Made by a program: the position numbers and the translations under genes. Source: Cryptosporidium bovis (Eukaryota > Apicomplexa > Conoidasida > Eucoccidiorida > Cryptosporidiidae). Taken from it: a DNA stretch of 63,246 bases. The DNA is taken from the NCBI GenBank assembly GCA_009768925.2, contig VHIT02000023.1:1-63246 (forward strand), in the 5' to 3' direction. The notes under the pieces were generated by a model. It saw only the letters and a list, made by a program, of their open reading frames with translations. It searched no databases and was not told where the DNA came from. Numbering within the stretch: the first letter of the stretch is position 1; each line of letters opens with the position of its first letter. Positions 1-11,500 of this stretch are shown here, in pieces.

Positions 1-290
1 ACCACAATCACCAACACAAGGACCACAATCACCAACACAAGAACCACAATCACCAACACAAGAACCACAATCACCAATACCAGGACCACAATCACCAACA
101 CAAGAACCGCAACCACCAATACCAGGACCGCAATCACCAATACCAGGACCACAATCACCAACACAAGAACCGCAACCACCAATACCAGGACCACAATCAC
201 CAACACAAGAACCGCAACCACCAATACCAGGACCGCAATCACCAACACAAGAACCGCAACCACCAATACCAGGACCACAACCAACAATAT
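1..290 (+). repeat. Tandem repeat, 21/42-bp period, coding
   Basis: DNA repeats in register with the codons: a 21-bp unit (CCACAATCACCAACACAAGA type) at the far left, then alternating with the CCGCAACCACCAATACCAGG type to give a 42-bp higher-order unit. Copies differ by a few bases, mostly A/G changes. It ends near 290. Copy number probably varies between isolates; this is inference. Confidence 0.85.
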
Positions 291-484
291 CTGAACAACC
301 AGAAGCCGAAAGTGAACTGGAGTCCAGCTCAAGTAGTGAAAACTCAGATGATGGTTCTAAATTGCTAGGGAGGGACATGGGAACAAAATCATCTAGAGTA
401 TCGGATGATGCTGTATTGGATAAAAACATAAGTAATGAAGTAGCTAATCTGGAGAAGGATGCCACTGATTCACTAAGTGAATAA
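1..484 (+). CDS. Pro/Gln repeat protein, 3' end only
   Basis: Open frame entering from the left edge (first complete codon at position 2) and ending at TAA 482-484, about 160 codons. Codons 1 to about 96 are a Pro/Gln/Ser/Thr tandem repeat built from 7-residue units of the types PQSPTQE and PQPPIPG, often paired as a 14-residue unit. The last 60 or so residues are non-repetitive, with a Ser/Glu/Asp-rich stretch ([13 protein letters not shown]) and an acidic end. No membrane segment or GPI-type hydrophobic tail is visible at the C-terminus. Such repeats are common in apicomplexan secreted and oocyst-wall-associated proteins, but the start is outside the window, so location is unknown. I do not recognise the family. 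Confidence 0.75.
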   Translation, partial: PQSPTQGPQSPTQEPQSPTQEPQSPIPGPQSPTQEPQPPIPGPQSPIPGPQSPTQEPQPPIPGPQSPTQEPQPPIPGPQSPTQEPQPPIPGPQPTISEQPEAESELESSSSSENSDDGSKLLGRDMGTKSSRVSDDAVLDKNISNEVANLEKDATDSLSE

Positions 485-1782
485 AAATAGACAATCACTC
501 ATATTTGCTACTAAAACGGTGAAAATAAAAAATTAGTAATTTAATCTAGTCAAGTGGATAAATATCGATGAAATAATATTAATTGTAATAACAATAAACA
601 CATAACAAAATCACAATTATTAAATAAGAATAAATATAAACAATGTTCTATATGTAAAGTAGTACTAAGAAAGTGATTTTTTAATGCGTTAAAAAAATAT
701 AGTATTTATAAACTACCTATCTATTATAAAAAAACTTTTGATTCCAACCTTATTAATTTATTTATTTCTTTTTATTAGCGTTTAAACAACATATTTTCAA
801 GTCATTACCTTACACTTCCGTTCATTAAGGTCAGGACATCTCAGGAAGTGAACAGTTATATTCAGAAATGAGTCCTTATACGAGTTGATTTCGTTCCTAA
901 ATTCACACTAGGCTATTTAAATTTATTGAGATAGTGAATCTCTTATCCAATATTAGGTTCACAAATCGATTACAACGCATCCATTATGTTTGGATCATCC
1001 AAGTACTTTTAGCAGTAAATTTGCCGCCGACAGGCAATGGGGTAAATGTGAAATTTGGCGCCAATGCAATAAGTTTTAAAATAATGATTAAAAAAATAGT
1101 GTTTATGTTGAAAATCTAGTGTAAAAGTGAAAAAGAAGGAGATAAACAAAACCAGTAGTACTGTAATGTGATAACAAATACACTGATGTATTTTAATAAT
1201 CACGGTTACTTTAATTTTGTGTGTTTGTGTGTGTAGTGTAAATGTAGACCTTTTGTAATGGAAAAGAGTTGGGATATTGAGGGGCCGTCTGGTTCTCTCA
1301 AGTATAGATAAGAATATCCGGTTATTGATAATTTTTTTTTGAATAAAAGATTATTATCCAGTATTTGTCTATTAAATAGGAATAGTAATATATAAACATT
1401 GTTTTTTCTTATATTTCACGATTAATATTAAATTCACTAATAAATAATAGTAATACAAAACTGCAAAGTATTAATAAGGAAAATTAATTAATTAACTAAT
1501 TAATTAGCTTAATATAAATAGTAGGTAAATTTCTTCATGCATAATTGCCAATAATTGAAAGTAAAATAACTGCAACAATATTAATATTGAAGTTTATAAT
1601 TTATAACTTAATTGCATCATTGCTTGTATACAGTAATAAACACATAATTTAAGTTTACTAGTAATAACAACAAGAAAAAAATATTTGCATTAATATGCAT
1701 ATTTCTTTAAGTGAGTACTAATATCACTGCTTATTTTTTTCATACATTAGTATTGCAAGTAAGAGTAAAATATATTTAAGAA
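485..1782. other. Intergenic, 1.3 kb
   Basis: AT-rich, with many short A and T runs and no convincing coding frame. It contains the 3' flank of the repeat protein and the promoter side of the dynamin gene. One E2F-like palindrome lies at 1055-1064. A short open frame at 934-1119 has no recognisable content. Confidence 0.6.
1055..1064. promoter_or_regulatory. E2F-like palindrome TTGGCGCCAA
   Basis: Perfect GC-core palindrome in AT-rich DNA, about 720 bp upstream of the dynamin start. E2F-type motifs have been reported as over-represented upstream of Cryptosporidium genes, and the genus keeps E2F/DP proteins. Function at this site is inferred. Confidence 0.4.
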
Positions 1783-4315
1783 ATGTACCAGAATCTGAGA
1801 AAGTTAATTAGTTTGGTTGTAAGTTTTCAATCATTAAAAAAGTAGCATCGGATTTTCGTTTATATTCAGGTGTTATTTTTTTGTGAAATAAAATTTGATC
1901 AATAACTTAACTGTTTAATTATGTGTAACATATACAATATTTCACTTTTATTTCGTTTTTTTGATAATTTTAAAGGATGAACTAAGGGATGTGGGACTGC
2001 AACAATATATTAATTTACCGAGAATATGTGTTGTTGGTACACAAAGTTCTGGTAAATCTAGTGTACTTGAGTCAGTTGTTGGATTTGACTTCCTTCCAAG
2101 AGGTGAGGGTATAGTAACTAGGAGACCAATAGAAATGCGTCTTGTTCATATACCAAGTAAAAATGGTGTTGATGAAGCATACGTAATATTTGAAAAGGAT
2201 AAGAGTAAAAAATATAGTGATTTTGAAAAAGTAAGAGAAGAAATAGATCGTCTTACAGATGAGGTTGCCGGAAAAAATAAAGGAATAGTTGACGATCCGA
2301 TTATATTAACTATATATGGCACACAATGCCCAGACTTGACACTAATAGATCTTCCGGGAATAACAAGAGTACCATTAAAAGGTAGTGATCAATGTGATAA
2401 TATAGAACAACTTACTAGAGATATGGCAATTAGATATGCTAGAGATCCAAGAACAATAATATTAGCTGTTATACCAGCAAATGCTGATATGTCAACCTCA
2501 GATGCTTTGCAATTATCTAGAAGAGTTGATCCAAAAGGTCTTAGAACTATAGGTGTTGTTACGAAAATAGATCTTATGGACAGAGGTACTGATGCGTCTA
2601 AGATGCTTCATGGTGATGAAGTGCCATTAAGACTTGGTTACACTGGTGTTAAGAATAGAAGTTCTGCTGATCTTAAATCTGGCAGAACAATCAAAGATGC
2701 TCTCGAAGATGAAATGAATTTTTTTTCAAACCATCCGGTTTATAGGAATCTTCCACCAGAATTAGTTGGTACAAAGAATCTTGTGTCAAAATTAACAAAG
2801 GTATTGTTCAAACATATTCGTACATTTTTGCCTGATATAAGGCGTGAAATAAATACAAGAATAAGAGCCTTAACTGCTCGCCTAGATGAATTTGGTCAGT
2901 CTGTTCCACTTGAAGCTAATGATAGGACACAACTTATGTGGGCAATGATTACTGATTATTGCGAGATGATTAAAAATACTATACGTGGTAAATATGATAA
3001 GAGACTCCAAACTTATTTTGAACATGGAAACGGTGGTAGTGGCGATGGTATGTCCAGCGGTGCTCAAATTAGAGTTATATTTAATGAACTTTTAGATGAA
3101 TATACTGAAAGTGATGTTACATCTGAACTTACTGATTATGATATTGATACAGCAATTAGAATGCATGAAGGCGATTCAATGCCTGGGTTTCCATCACCGG
3201 ATATGTTTGAATACTTAATATTGCCACATTTAAGAAAAATACAATCACCAGTAATGGATTGTTTAGATAAAGTTACTTCTGCATTGGAGAATGTAAGCCA
3301 AAAAGTTGCTCATAAGGTTTTCAGCAGATTCCCAAAATTATCTGATCAAATACTTGATAGAAGCCAGGAAATATTGCTTGAGGAAAAAGAGAAAACCAAA
3401 ATAATATTGGAGCAACTTGTTGAGGCTGAGACCGGCTATTTGTTCACAAATGATTCAAAATATTTATCTGAACATGGGAGCGTCATTAATAATAATAATA
3501 ATAATAATAATCCAAACGATCCGAGAAATAATGCTCAAGCTACTATGCAGGATCCAAATATGCAAATTGGACCAGACGGTCAGCCAATTCAAAATAGGGA
3601 ACAAACCAAAACGTCTCAAATATTTTCCCAAGTTCAACAGACTGTTGGTAACGTTACAAATTCGCTTTCTGCTAATCTTTGGAATCAAGATCCATTCTCT
3701 CAAAATCAAAATAAAGATAGCAAAAAAAAAACAAGATATTCACAGGTCTTTCTTAAAGAAATAAGAAAAAGATTAGATTCTTATTTCTCTATCGTAGTTA
3801 GAAACATAAGAGATTCCGTGCCAAAAATAATTGGACACTTTCTTGTTAGACAAATTATGGATAAATTACAGTTCCAATTGTACAATGAATTTAACAAAAC
3901 TGAAAGACTCTCTGATCTTTTAGATGAGCCAAATCATATTGTTGAAGAAAGAAGAGCTCTTAATAACCAATTAAATACTCTTAAAAAAGCAGCTACTATT
4001 CTTCAAAGGGATCCAAATATAGCTGCTCTTACAAACAATGAGTTTGATGAACAGTATGATAATGATCTTCAACAACTTCAAAACAATATGAACCAAAAGA
4101 TGAATATTGGACGTGGTGGTGTTTCTTCTCAACAACAATCATTATCACAACCCCAACATTCCCAGAGAAATAACCAAATAATGCAACAGAATATGAATGT
4201 CAATCAACAGATGCAGCCTCAAAATCCAAATTCCGTTGGTAATACACAGAAAAGTTCCTTATTTTCCTCTGCACAAAAACAAACTCAAAGGGATCCATTA
4301 TTCGCCAATTTTTAA
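1783..4315 (+). CDS. Dynamin-related GTPase (2 exons)
   Basis: Large GTPase that constricts membranes in vesicle or organelle fission. The long open frame has no ATG at its start. A 36-nt exon at 1783-1818 (12 codons from ATG), donor GTAAGT at 1819 and acceptor AG at 1974-1975 join in phase 0, giving 791 residues and restoring the normal dynamin N-terminus (LISLV-DELRDVG). The intron is 157 nt. The GTPase domain occupies roughly residues 10-290: P-loop GTQSSGKS at 33-40, switch I IVTRRP, G3 DLPG, G4 TKID, G5-like NRS. Middle and GED regions follow. There is no PH domain. An Asn tract (codons near 3487-3511) interrupts the stalk and the C-terminus is Gln/Asn-rich. Apicomplexans have DrpA, DrpB and DrpC; I cannot say which this is, though the classical GTPase core and GED fit DrpA/DrpB better than DrpC. 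Confidence 0.93.
3487..3512 (+). repeat. AAT trinucleotide run (poly-Asn)
   Basis: About eight AAT codons inside the dynamin frame encode an Asn tract in a linker before the GED region. It is a likely length-polymorphic microsatellite; in-frame changes should be tolerated. Confidence 0.8.
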
Positions 4316-5376
4316 CTCAATAGCCGAAAAAGAGAAGAATGTTTTTAATTTCAATTAATTCACTTTATTTCACTTCTCTCCTTTAGTTCACCTTGTCACG
4401 TAGATATATTTCTTTTACTTTACGTTAGTACCTTGATATTAATAAACCAGGATAGATATTAACTCTTATAAACAAAATTTCAACAAATTAGAAAAAGAAA
4501 GACCCAAGTATAATTGTGATAAAAAAATACATTGAAAAACCAACGGCCAGCATATATTACTAGTGAATTATGCTGTTAATGCATGCAACGGTATGGAGAG
4601 AATGTGGGTAAATATTCATTTAGTTATATGGATGCACTATTCATGCATGCACCACTACAAACTAAATCAAGGTGATTTTTTTAACTTGTAAAAAATGTGG
4701 TTAAACTATAATATCTCAATGTTTCTAAAGTTCAATATAGTATTGTATGTGTATTTTCGTACTAAACTTTGAAATTAACTATTAGTTCTAATGAAGTAAT
4801 AAGATATGTTAATTTTGTTTTCAAATAAAATTATATAAAACATTTACACTTCTGACTATGATAAATTCAGGATTTGGATGCTCACATTTTTCATTTATAA
4901 TTTAGTTTAAATTTAAGGACATTGGTAAAACTAAAATTATTCAAAGTAGGTAAAATTCAAGCAATTCCCAGATTTTTAATCCGATTTCAATAAACAAGGA
5001 AGTATATTATTATTAGTGGTAGTTTAACGAATAATTAGTCCGTGGTGAGGGGCTGACGGAATTAAAATTATCTTGTATTGAAATCCGGCAACTAAGAAAT
5101 ACATTATTGTTGGTGTTATGGGTAATAGTATTGATATTAAAATTAATAATAGTAACAATAAAAGGATTTTGGAGGGTTATTTTGAGTGCAAAAGTTCTTT
5201 TACATGATTTAGTTTTGAAATAAAAGCAAACTTTCAAGGACAAATAGAAAACCGTTTCATATTTAACACAAAGGAGGATAGTAATATATATGTGAGTATA
5301 TAATAGCTATAAATATATATATAGAAATACTGTAGGAAAAAATAAAGTGGATATACACAAAGAGAGAATATCATTT
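4316..5376. other. Intergenic, 1.06 kb, two GCATGC sites
   Basis: AT-rich spacer between two genes on the same strand. No coding frame is credible. Two TGCATGCA elements lie at 4580-4587 and 4644-4651. Confidence 0.6.
4580..4651. promoter_or_regulatory. Pair of TGCATGCA (ApiAP2-type) sites
   Basis: Exact TGCATGCA at 4580-4587 and again at 4644-4651, 64 bp apart, about 730-800 bp upstream of the Sec66-like ATG. GCATGC is a known ApiAP2 motif enriched upstream of Cryptosporidium genes. Use here is inferred. Confidence 0.45.
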
Positions 5377-6102
5377 ATGTGGTTAGCACTACTATTTATA
5401 ATAGTTTGTTCAGTACTATTTGGAACAATAATATACTGTTCCCTAAAGGATTACAGCACTTCTTGTAATCAGGATAGCATACTATGTGACGCGTTCATTG
5501 CATCAGGGAGACTTACGTTTCCAAAAAAGGATTTGAGACATTATTTTCAACTTAGAGATGAAGTGGCTCCACAAGATTGTTCTTTTGAAGAATTTAAATT
5601 AAGATTAAGAGCGTCGAATCCTGAATTGGTGTCAGAGATGAAAAAGTCACTGCTCAGGAGTGCAATGGCAGTACAGGAAAATTATTCAAGAATATCATCG
5701 GAATATATGGGTAATATGCAACTATATAGAAAATTGCTTCTTTCAGAAAAACAATGGAATTATGTGGAAAATGCAATGGAAGAGTTAAAGGAAACCGTTG
5801 AATATATAAGAGACGAAGCCAATTTAATCCAGGATGACTGGGGTGACTACATCTTCTCAGATGCTAAAAAATTGAACATGATTAGGAAAAAACAGGAGGA
5901 ATTGAGAATTATAAAAGAAAGAAAGGCAAGAGAAAAGGAAATTGAGGAAAAGAAAGCACGCGAAAAGGAGATAAATGACAGCCAAATGGCAAATAAAATC
6001 GCCATGGAAATTTTGAATGAGTGTGATGTAAGTGATGGTAATAAACAAGTAAACGGCAGTGGTAATATTAAGAAAAGAAGTAATAATAACAAATTAAAAT
6101 AA
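5377..6102 (+). CDS. Sec66/Sec71-like ER translocon subunit
   Basis: In yeast, Sec66 (Sec71) is a subunit of the Sec62/63 complex that supports post-translational import into the ER. The frame is open from 5347, but that codon is GTG; the first ATG is 5377, giving 241 residues. An N-terminal membrane helix spans residues 2-22. The family core follows at about residues 90-165: a run of basic and acidic helices (KKSLLRSAMAVQENYSRI), a KQW-VENAMEELKETVE segment and the hallmark D-W-G-x-x-I-F motif (DDWGDYIF, about 153-160). The tail is a charged coiled coil rich in Lys/Glu/Arg ending in an Asn/Lys stretch, longer than needed for the fold. Its stop is only 16 bp from the stop of the convergent TCAB1-like gene, so their transcripts should overlap at the 3' ends. 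Family assignment is from motif recognition. Confidence 0.75.
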   Translation: MWLALLFIIVCSVLFGTIIYCSLKDYSTSCNQDSILCDAFIASGRLTFPKKDLRHYFQLRDEVAPQDCSFEEFKLRLRASNPELVSEMKKSLLRSAMAVQENYSRISSEYMGNMQLYRKLLLSEKQWNYVENAMEELKETVEYIRDEANLIQDDWGDYIFSDAKKLNMIRKKQEELRIIKERKAREKEIEEKKAREKEINDSQMANKIAMEILNECDVSDGNKQVNGSGNIKKRSNNNKLK

Positions 6103-6118
6103 ATTTGTTAATTAAATT

Positions 6119-7650
6119 TTAATTGTTTAATGAATTTAAATTCCATAATTTAAATGTACATTTGCTATTTAATTCCAAAGTTCTCGCACCAGATAAAGTG
6201 AGTAGTATGTTTTTACTTTTGTTTATATCAATAAAGGGAATAGATTTATTGTCTATACTATATTTTCTAAGTGAAATAGTTTCGTTTTTAAGTTTTTTTT
6301 CCTCATATTCAAAATCTAGTTTAAAATTATTTAAATTTCCATTTGAATCCCCACTGAATATGTCAAGCTTGAATTCATTGCTTATGCTATCTTTGTTTAT
6401 ATTGAAACACATTATAAATCTTTGATCTATTTCACCGTTTTCCCTTTCAATCTTACAAAGTACTTTATTGGGTTTCCTTACGTCCCAAATGTAAAACTTT
6501 TCGTTTCTTCTGTCACCTGAAATCAAGTGATACTCTATACCCTCATGATAATGTGGATCTTCTAGCCAGTATAGTTCGGTAATTCCATTCATTTTTATTT
6601 CACTATCAAAAATTTTTATTTGAGTATCGCTATTCTTTAAATCATGTAAGAATATACTTCCGGAGAATGTTCCTGATGAAAATACAGAAAAACAACCTAT
6701 TCCTTTTGTTTTCACTGAAAGAGATGACACTATTCCTTTTTGATGTTTTATATTGTTTTTTCCATCTAAAGTTTTTTGTTTTAGATTCTTATTCAGAAAA
6801 AAGTTTGTTGATTTAAGTGTTATTTTTTTATTCGGTATTAACAACTTACAATGCACGATACTTGTTTCGGGTTTCTAAAGTCACTTAAGTATATTCTGTT
6901 CTTGCAACCAAAAAGCATGGTAGATTCACTTTTATTTGCATCTACCACAAAGTCAACTGAGAAAATGTTTTCCAATTCATCTTTATTGTTTTTAACGTGA
7001 ATTGTACTAATCGTTCTCAGTCCGAAATCAGTTACTATAATGGGATAGTTTTTTCTATTCACTAACACATAATTCTCCATACATGCAGATTCACTTTTGT
7101 CTTTATTATCAGTATTAGCCTCCATCCCACCGCATCTACTTTTCTTTATGTTTCTTATATTGCCTCTACAAAAAAATTTAAATCCAAATGCTCAGAATTG
7201 ATTCTCGGATACGTTAAGAATGTAAAAACTAACCCGAATTTTACACTTTTACCAAAGTTGATTTTATTATTATTTACACTCGTAAGCTTTTTTTCTTCAC
7301 CTTTACAGATAAATCTACCTGGATCGGAAGTTAATTCACAAATGTTAAAACAAAACACACTGTCATTACAGGCAACTAGGACTATATCCTCAAATTCATC
7401 ATACAATAGTCCCACTGGTGTATCAAAATTCTTGTTTCATAAATAAATAGTACGAGTCAGTCAACCCGGGAAAAAAAAGTTAAGGATTGGCAACAAAAGT
7501 GTGGTGTTGATAATAACAGGTATCAATTGCTTCTGTTGCTTACTTTACAAACCAAAAAATCACAATTAACTTTTGAAAACCTACCTCAAAGTCACAGTAA
7601 CCTATGCAGTCAAACTCATCTAGTCCGTATTTGAAGAATATTTCCCCCAT
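6119..7650 (-). CDS. TCAB1/WDR79-like WD40 protein (4 exons)
   Basis: TCAB1 (WRAP53) binds the CAB box of scaRNAs and telomerase RNA and delivers them to Cajal bodies. Exons on the minus strand: 7650-7585 (ATG, 22 codons), 7430-7170, 7119-6850 and 6787-6119. All junctions are phase 0, giving 421 residues. Introns 1 (154 nt, GTAGGT...AAG) and 3 (62 nt, GTAAGT...AAG) are good. Intron 2 (50 nt, 7120-7169, GTAGAG...GAG) is my best guess with weak sites. WD-like blades follow the WDR79 order: an LLYDEFEDIVLVACNDSVFC blade, an N-Y-P-I blade matching NPIHIWD, FGCKNRIYLSDFRNP, then GIVSSLS, and the signature block GDRRNEKFYIWDVRKP followed by a QRF segment. The last strand ends in CTFKLWN. The N-terminal extension of animal TCAB1 is absent. 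Confidence 0.8.
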
Positions 7651-8521
7651 GATAATAACAAAATTAACCAAAACCTCGAAGACAAAAAACACACTCGATG
7701 AATGAAATATGTATCTCTCAGTTTTAATCCCTCACACCTCTTTTTATTTTTTAAGTCAAAAATTTTCATCTACCTAACCTGGCGGCAGACCACCCAACCA
7801 GCCATTTTGCTAAGATGCCGTGGAGTTCCGTGAATTTCGTGCCAATACCGGTCTTAACCATAAACATGCAAAATTAAAAAACTATGCACACAAAAGGAAA
7901 CATTAAGTCAGTTCAGTCAAAATAAGTTTGAAGAAAGAAATACTTATTATCACATACATATTCCTAAACCTTTTTTTCATCCCAGAATTGCAATAATTCA
8001 AGAAAAAAACGTTTGCTTCACTTAGTTCAGTAGTAATATATCAACTCTGTACCTTTTTCTCATATTTACTTGGCAAAAAAAATGAAAATTCTTATATCTG
8101 GTCTTCTTTTCTAACATATGTATTTATTATTTTTCTCTTTATCCTCCACTAAAATTGTTGTTTACATTGGCAAATCGGTAATGGTATTGTCAGCTCGTGG
8201 TTTTTTAATAGTTAAAACGCTGGTGTGGCTCATAACAGACAGTTTTAGTTGCTCTCTTCATATCGCAGTTTGTATTTAAATTTAAACCCTTTTAATCTAT
8301 AGACCCATCCAAAACATATTATATTCTTTTTAAATCTTATTATCTTAAATTATAAATTTTTTCTCTTTTTCACTGCTATTCCATATATAGCTTTATTTTG
8401 TTTAAATAACCAACTTCCAACCGTCCATTCACGTCCATACCTAGATTACGTGTTATTTTCTGTTCTAAATAATGTCATGGATATTTGACTAAATCGCACT
8501 TATTCTTTTTTGTTGACAAAT
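7651..8521. other. Intergenic, 0.87 kb
   Basis: Between the TCAB1-like start and the stop of the giant ARM gene, both on the minus strand. AT-rich with T runs; no credible frame or RNA gene seen. It must contain the TCAB1-like promoter and the ARM gene's 3' flank. Confidence 0.6.
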
Positions 8522-11500
8522 TTAACGACATGTAGCTGCCTCTCTCCACATAACCAAACTCTCTATCATGGAATCTCTCTCAGACTTTGATTTGGTCTTT
8601 AATGATATTTCCATACCCTGTGGCTGGTCCTCCGAAGGTGGACCTACTATTACAAAACATGTTGGTCCAGTAATTTTTCTTGGTTCAATAATATTAGCTG
8701 ATTTCAGTACATTGCTTTGTAAACCCTTCCATATATTTCTCACCTTGACAATTGGTAATGTATTGCTATATTCGGTATCTTTGCTGCCAATTTTCCACTC
8801 TAATTTATACAAATCTTGTGACGCTCTCCAAATAAAATCTTCGCGTAACTTGCCATCCATTACGATCTTTAACTTCCCACCATTTCTTAAGAAATCTTTT
8901 GTCTCTTTAGGCAAATCTTGCACACCGTTTGGATACGGTTCCACATTCCAATGTGTTATATCGAAATTGAAGTTATCACATAACATTGGCAATGATGTGT
9001 AATCAGCTGAAGTTAATGCAGCACTTACACTATTTATAAAATCTTTTTTTGGGCCTTTTACTTTTGATGCAGAGCTTTCAAGTGAATTCCTAAATTCATC
9101 ATTTACTATGCTTGGAATCAAATCCAATGCATATCTACTCAAAAATACTATATACTGACATATAAGCGCTGTTGAATCACCGTCTGAACCAAATAATGTC
9201 ATTAGTTTACTCATTACATTTATTGTTTCAGTACTCGCAATTGATTCTATACATAAATTTTCTGATAACAAGTAAACAAGTATACCAAATCCTGCTCTCA
9301 TTAAACGCAAATGTCTTCCATTTTCCTCCTTATGTATTGAATGATTTATTGATTTAACTATTCCACTACAATCATTTGCATCCATTTGACACACTTGATA
9401 CCCTTTTGGTGCATCCGACGAACTGTATTCCAAGTCCGGGCTACCACAATATAATAAACCTAATAATACACGTATTGCCTCGACCAATACTAACGTCTGA
9501 TCAGAACTGTTTTTAATCGACTCACATATTGATTGTGCACCTCCAGTTGCTATAAAGTCTAAAGCATTGCTTGGATCAGCCACACAACGTCTTAACAATC
9601 TAAATGCTGCTATCTTTAAATCAGAACTTCCCTCCTTACCTTCAATTATGCCTATTATCACTCTATATATACCTGCAGATATCATATATTCCATTTGCTC
9701 TTGTACATTGGTTTGCAAAGACAACAAATGTATTGCTGATATAGTAAATCCATTGTCGTAGTCATTCTTCAATAATTGTTTTATAACTATATCTGTGCCA
9801 CCGTTAGCATGAAATTCCTTTGAATTGTTTTGACTTCTACATAACATAGATAATACATCAAAACACAATCTTTTTATATCTGGGTCATCCATGGGAGCAT
9901 TTATTATCAAATCTATTAATGGTTTTATTAATATACCAAATGCAGATAACTGACTTGATTCATTTTCAGATGCTATGTTGCATAATGTTCTCAGTTCCAT
10001 TAATATTGTCTCTTTTGGCAACTTAATTGATACCTTAAGTAGATGATCGAATACACTTTCTATATGTGTTGATGCAAATATTGATATATTTGGTGTAAAC
10101 AAACATAGATTTGCCACGGCCTTTAAAACTGACATAAATGCTCTCGTTGCCACTCTTTCTTGTTCACCGTTATATTTGTTCAAAAACTGAACAATTACTG
10201 CTGGTATTCCCGAAGTACCTAGTTCCTTTTTAGTTTCATCTTTTTTATATCCCAAATTTACTATTAATACACCAAGTGAGTTTATTACGTCCCAATAACC
10301 AGTGTATGCTGTAAATAGTGATTTTATTATTTCAGGACCTTTTGATTTTATAAACAACATTTTGTTATTAGTATGTTGAATTGTTAAATTGGCCAATGCT
10401 AGACAACCATTTGTCACTGTTGGTGTTATTTGCTCTGGTGGCATCTTAATAGATGCCTTTAACAATTCACATATGAATTCTATACCTCCACTTTCGCCTA
10501 TATCTGTTTTAATACTTGGTATAATTGCTAATGAACCCAATAAATACAATACATCTGGCAATATTCCAATATCTGTTTTTGCTTTTATTATTGATATCAA
10601 TCTTTTTAATACATTTGCATTTAGTAATATACTTACAAATTCATCAGATACTATTCTTCTCAACGCCCTAAATACATTCCTCAAAACTATTAAATTGTAC
10701 TGCTTGTTATCGATTGCATCCCAAATTGATAATAGTATGTCTAGCATATTAGAACCCAAAAATAATTGTCTACTGACTGTTATTTTTTCAACAAATTGTA
10801 GTCTCAATACCAATTTTTCTTCTCTATCTGCTCCTTCCAGTGTTGTTGAAGAATGTATTTCTTGAACCAAATCACACATTATTTGTGCTGCTCCCGAAGT
10901 TGTAGCACATTGTATTGCCGATTTCTCAGATTTTGATATATCTATTAATGCCGATATTATTGAATTCTTTGTTTCTATATTATGATTTGACAAATTTAAC
11001 AACATTGTTTTTGGCCATGTGTTATCCACTAGATAGTCGACATTTTCCTGGATATTTGATATTAATTGTACTGCCATACAACCATATTTAAAATCATTTT
11101 CTATTGGACCTTCCATACTCTCCATTGCTACATACTGAGACATTGTTTGGGATAAATATTCCATCTTCTCCATTATTAGTGTAGATTCAGTACAACTTAG
11201 TGACAATCCTTCAGATTCTCTTCTCTTGAACATTTCGTAAACTACCTTTAATGATAATTCCGTTGGTACATCCGCTGCCATTGTACTTGTTATTTCCTCA
11301 ACTTTTGCTTTTAATCCCTGTCCAAATTCATCACCATAGTAATCACCTAATTGCATTATTGAATTTAACAAGTCATCAGTTACCTGTTGTTGAGACATCT
11401 CTACACCCATTCCCTGTATTTTAGCCAATGTTAACATCATATCCGCCACAGCATCTGCTGCATATGGATCCGAACCTATAACTTGTAATGATGATGTTCC

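Noticed and set aside
934-1119. 61-codon plus-strand frame upstream of the dynamin gene
   Set aside because: No recognisable motif, AT-driven composition, overlapped by an equally short frame on the other strand.
3417-3764. 115-codon frame overlapping the dynamin gene
   Set aside because: Poly-Ile run is the AAT repeat read in another frame; shadow of a well-supported gene.
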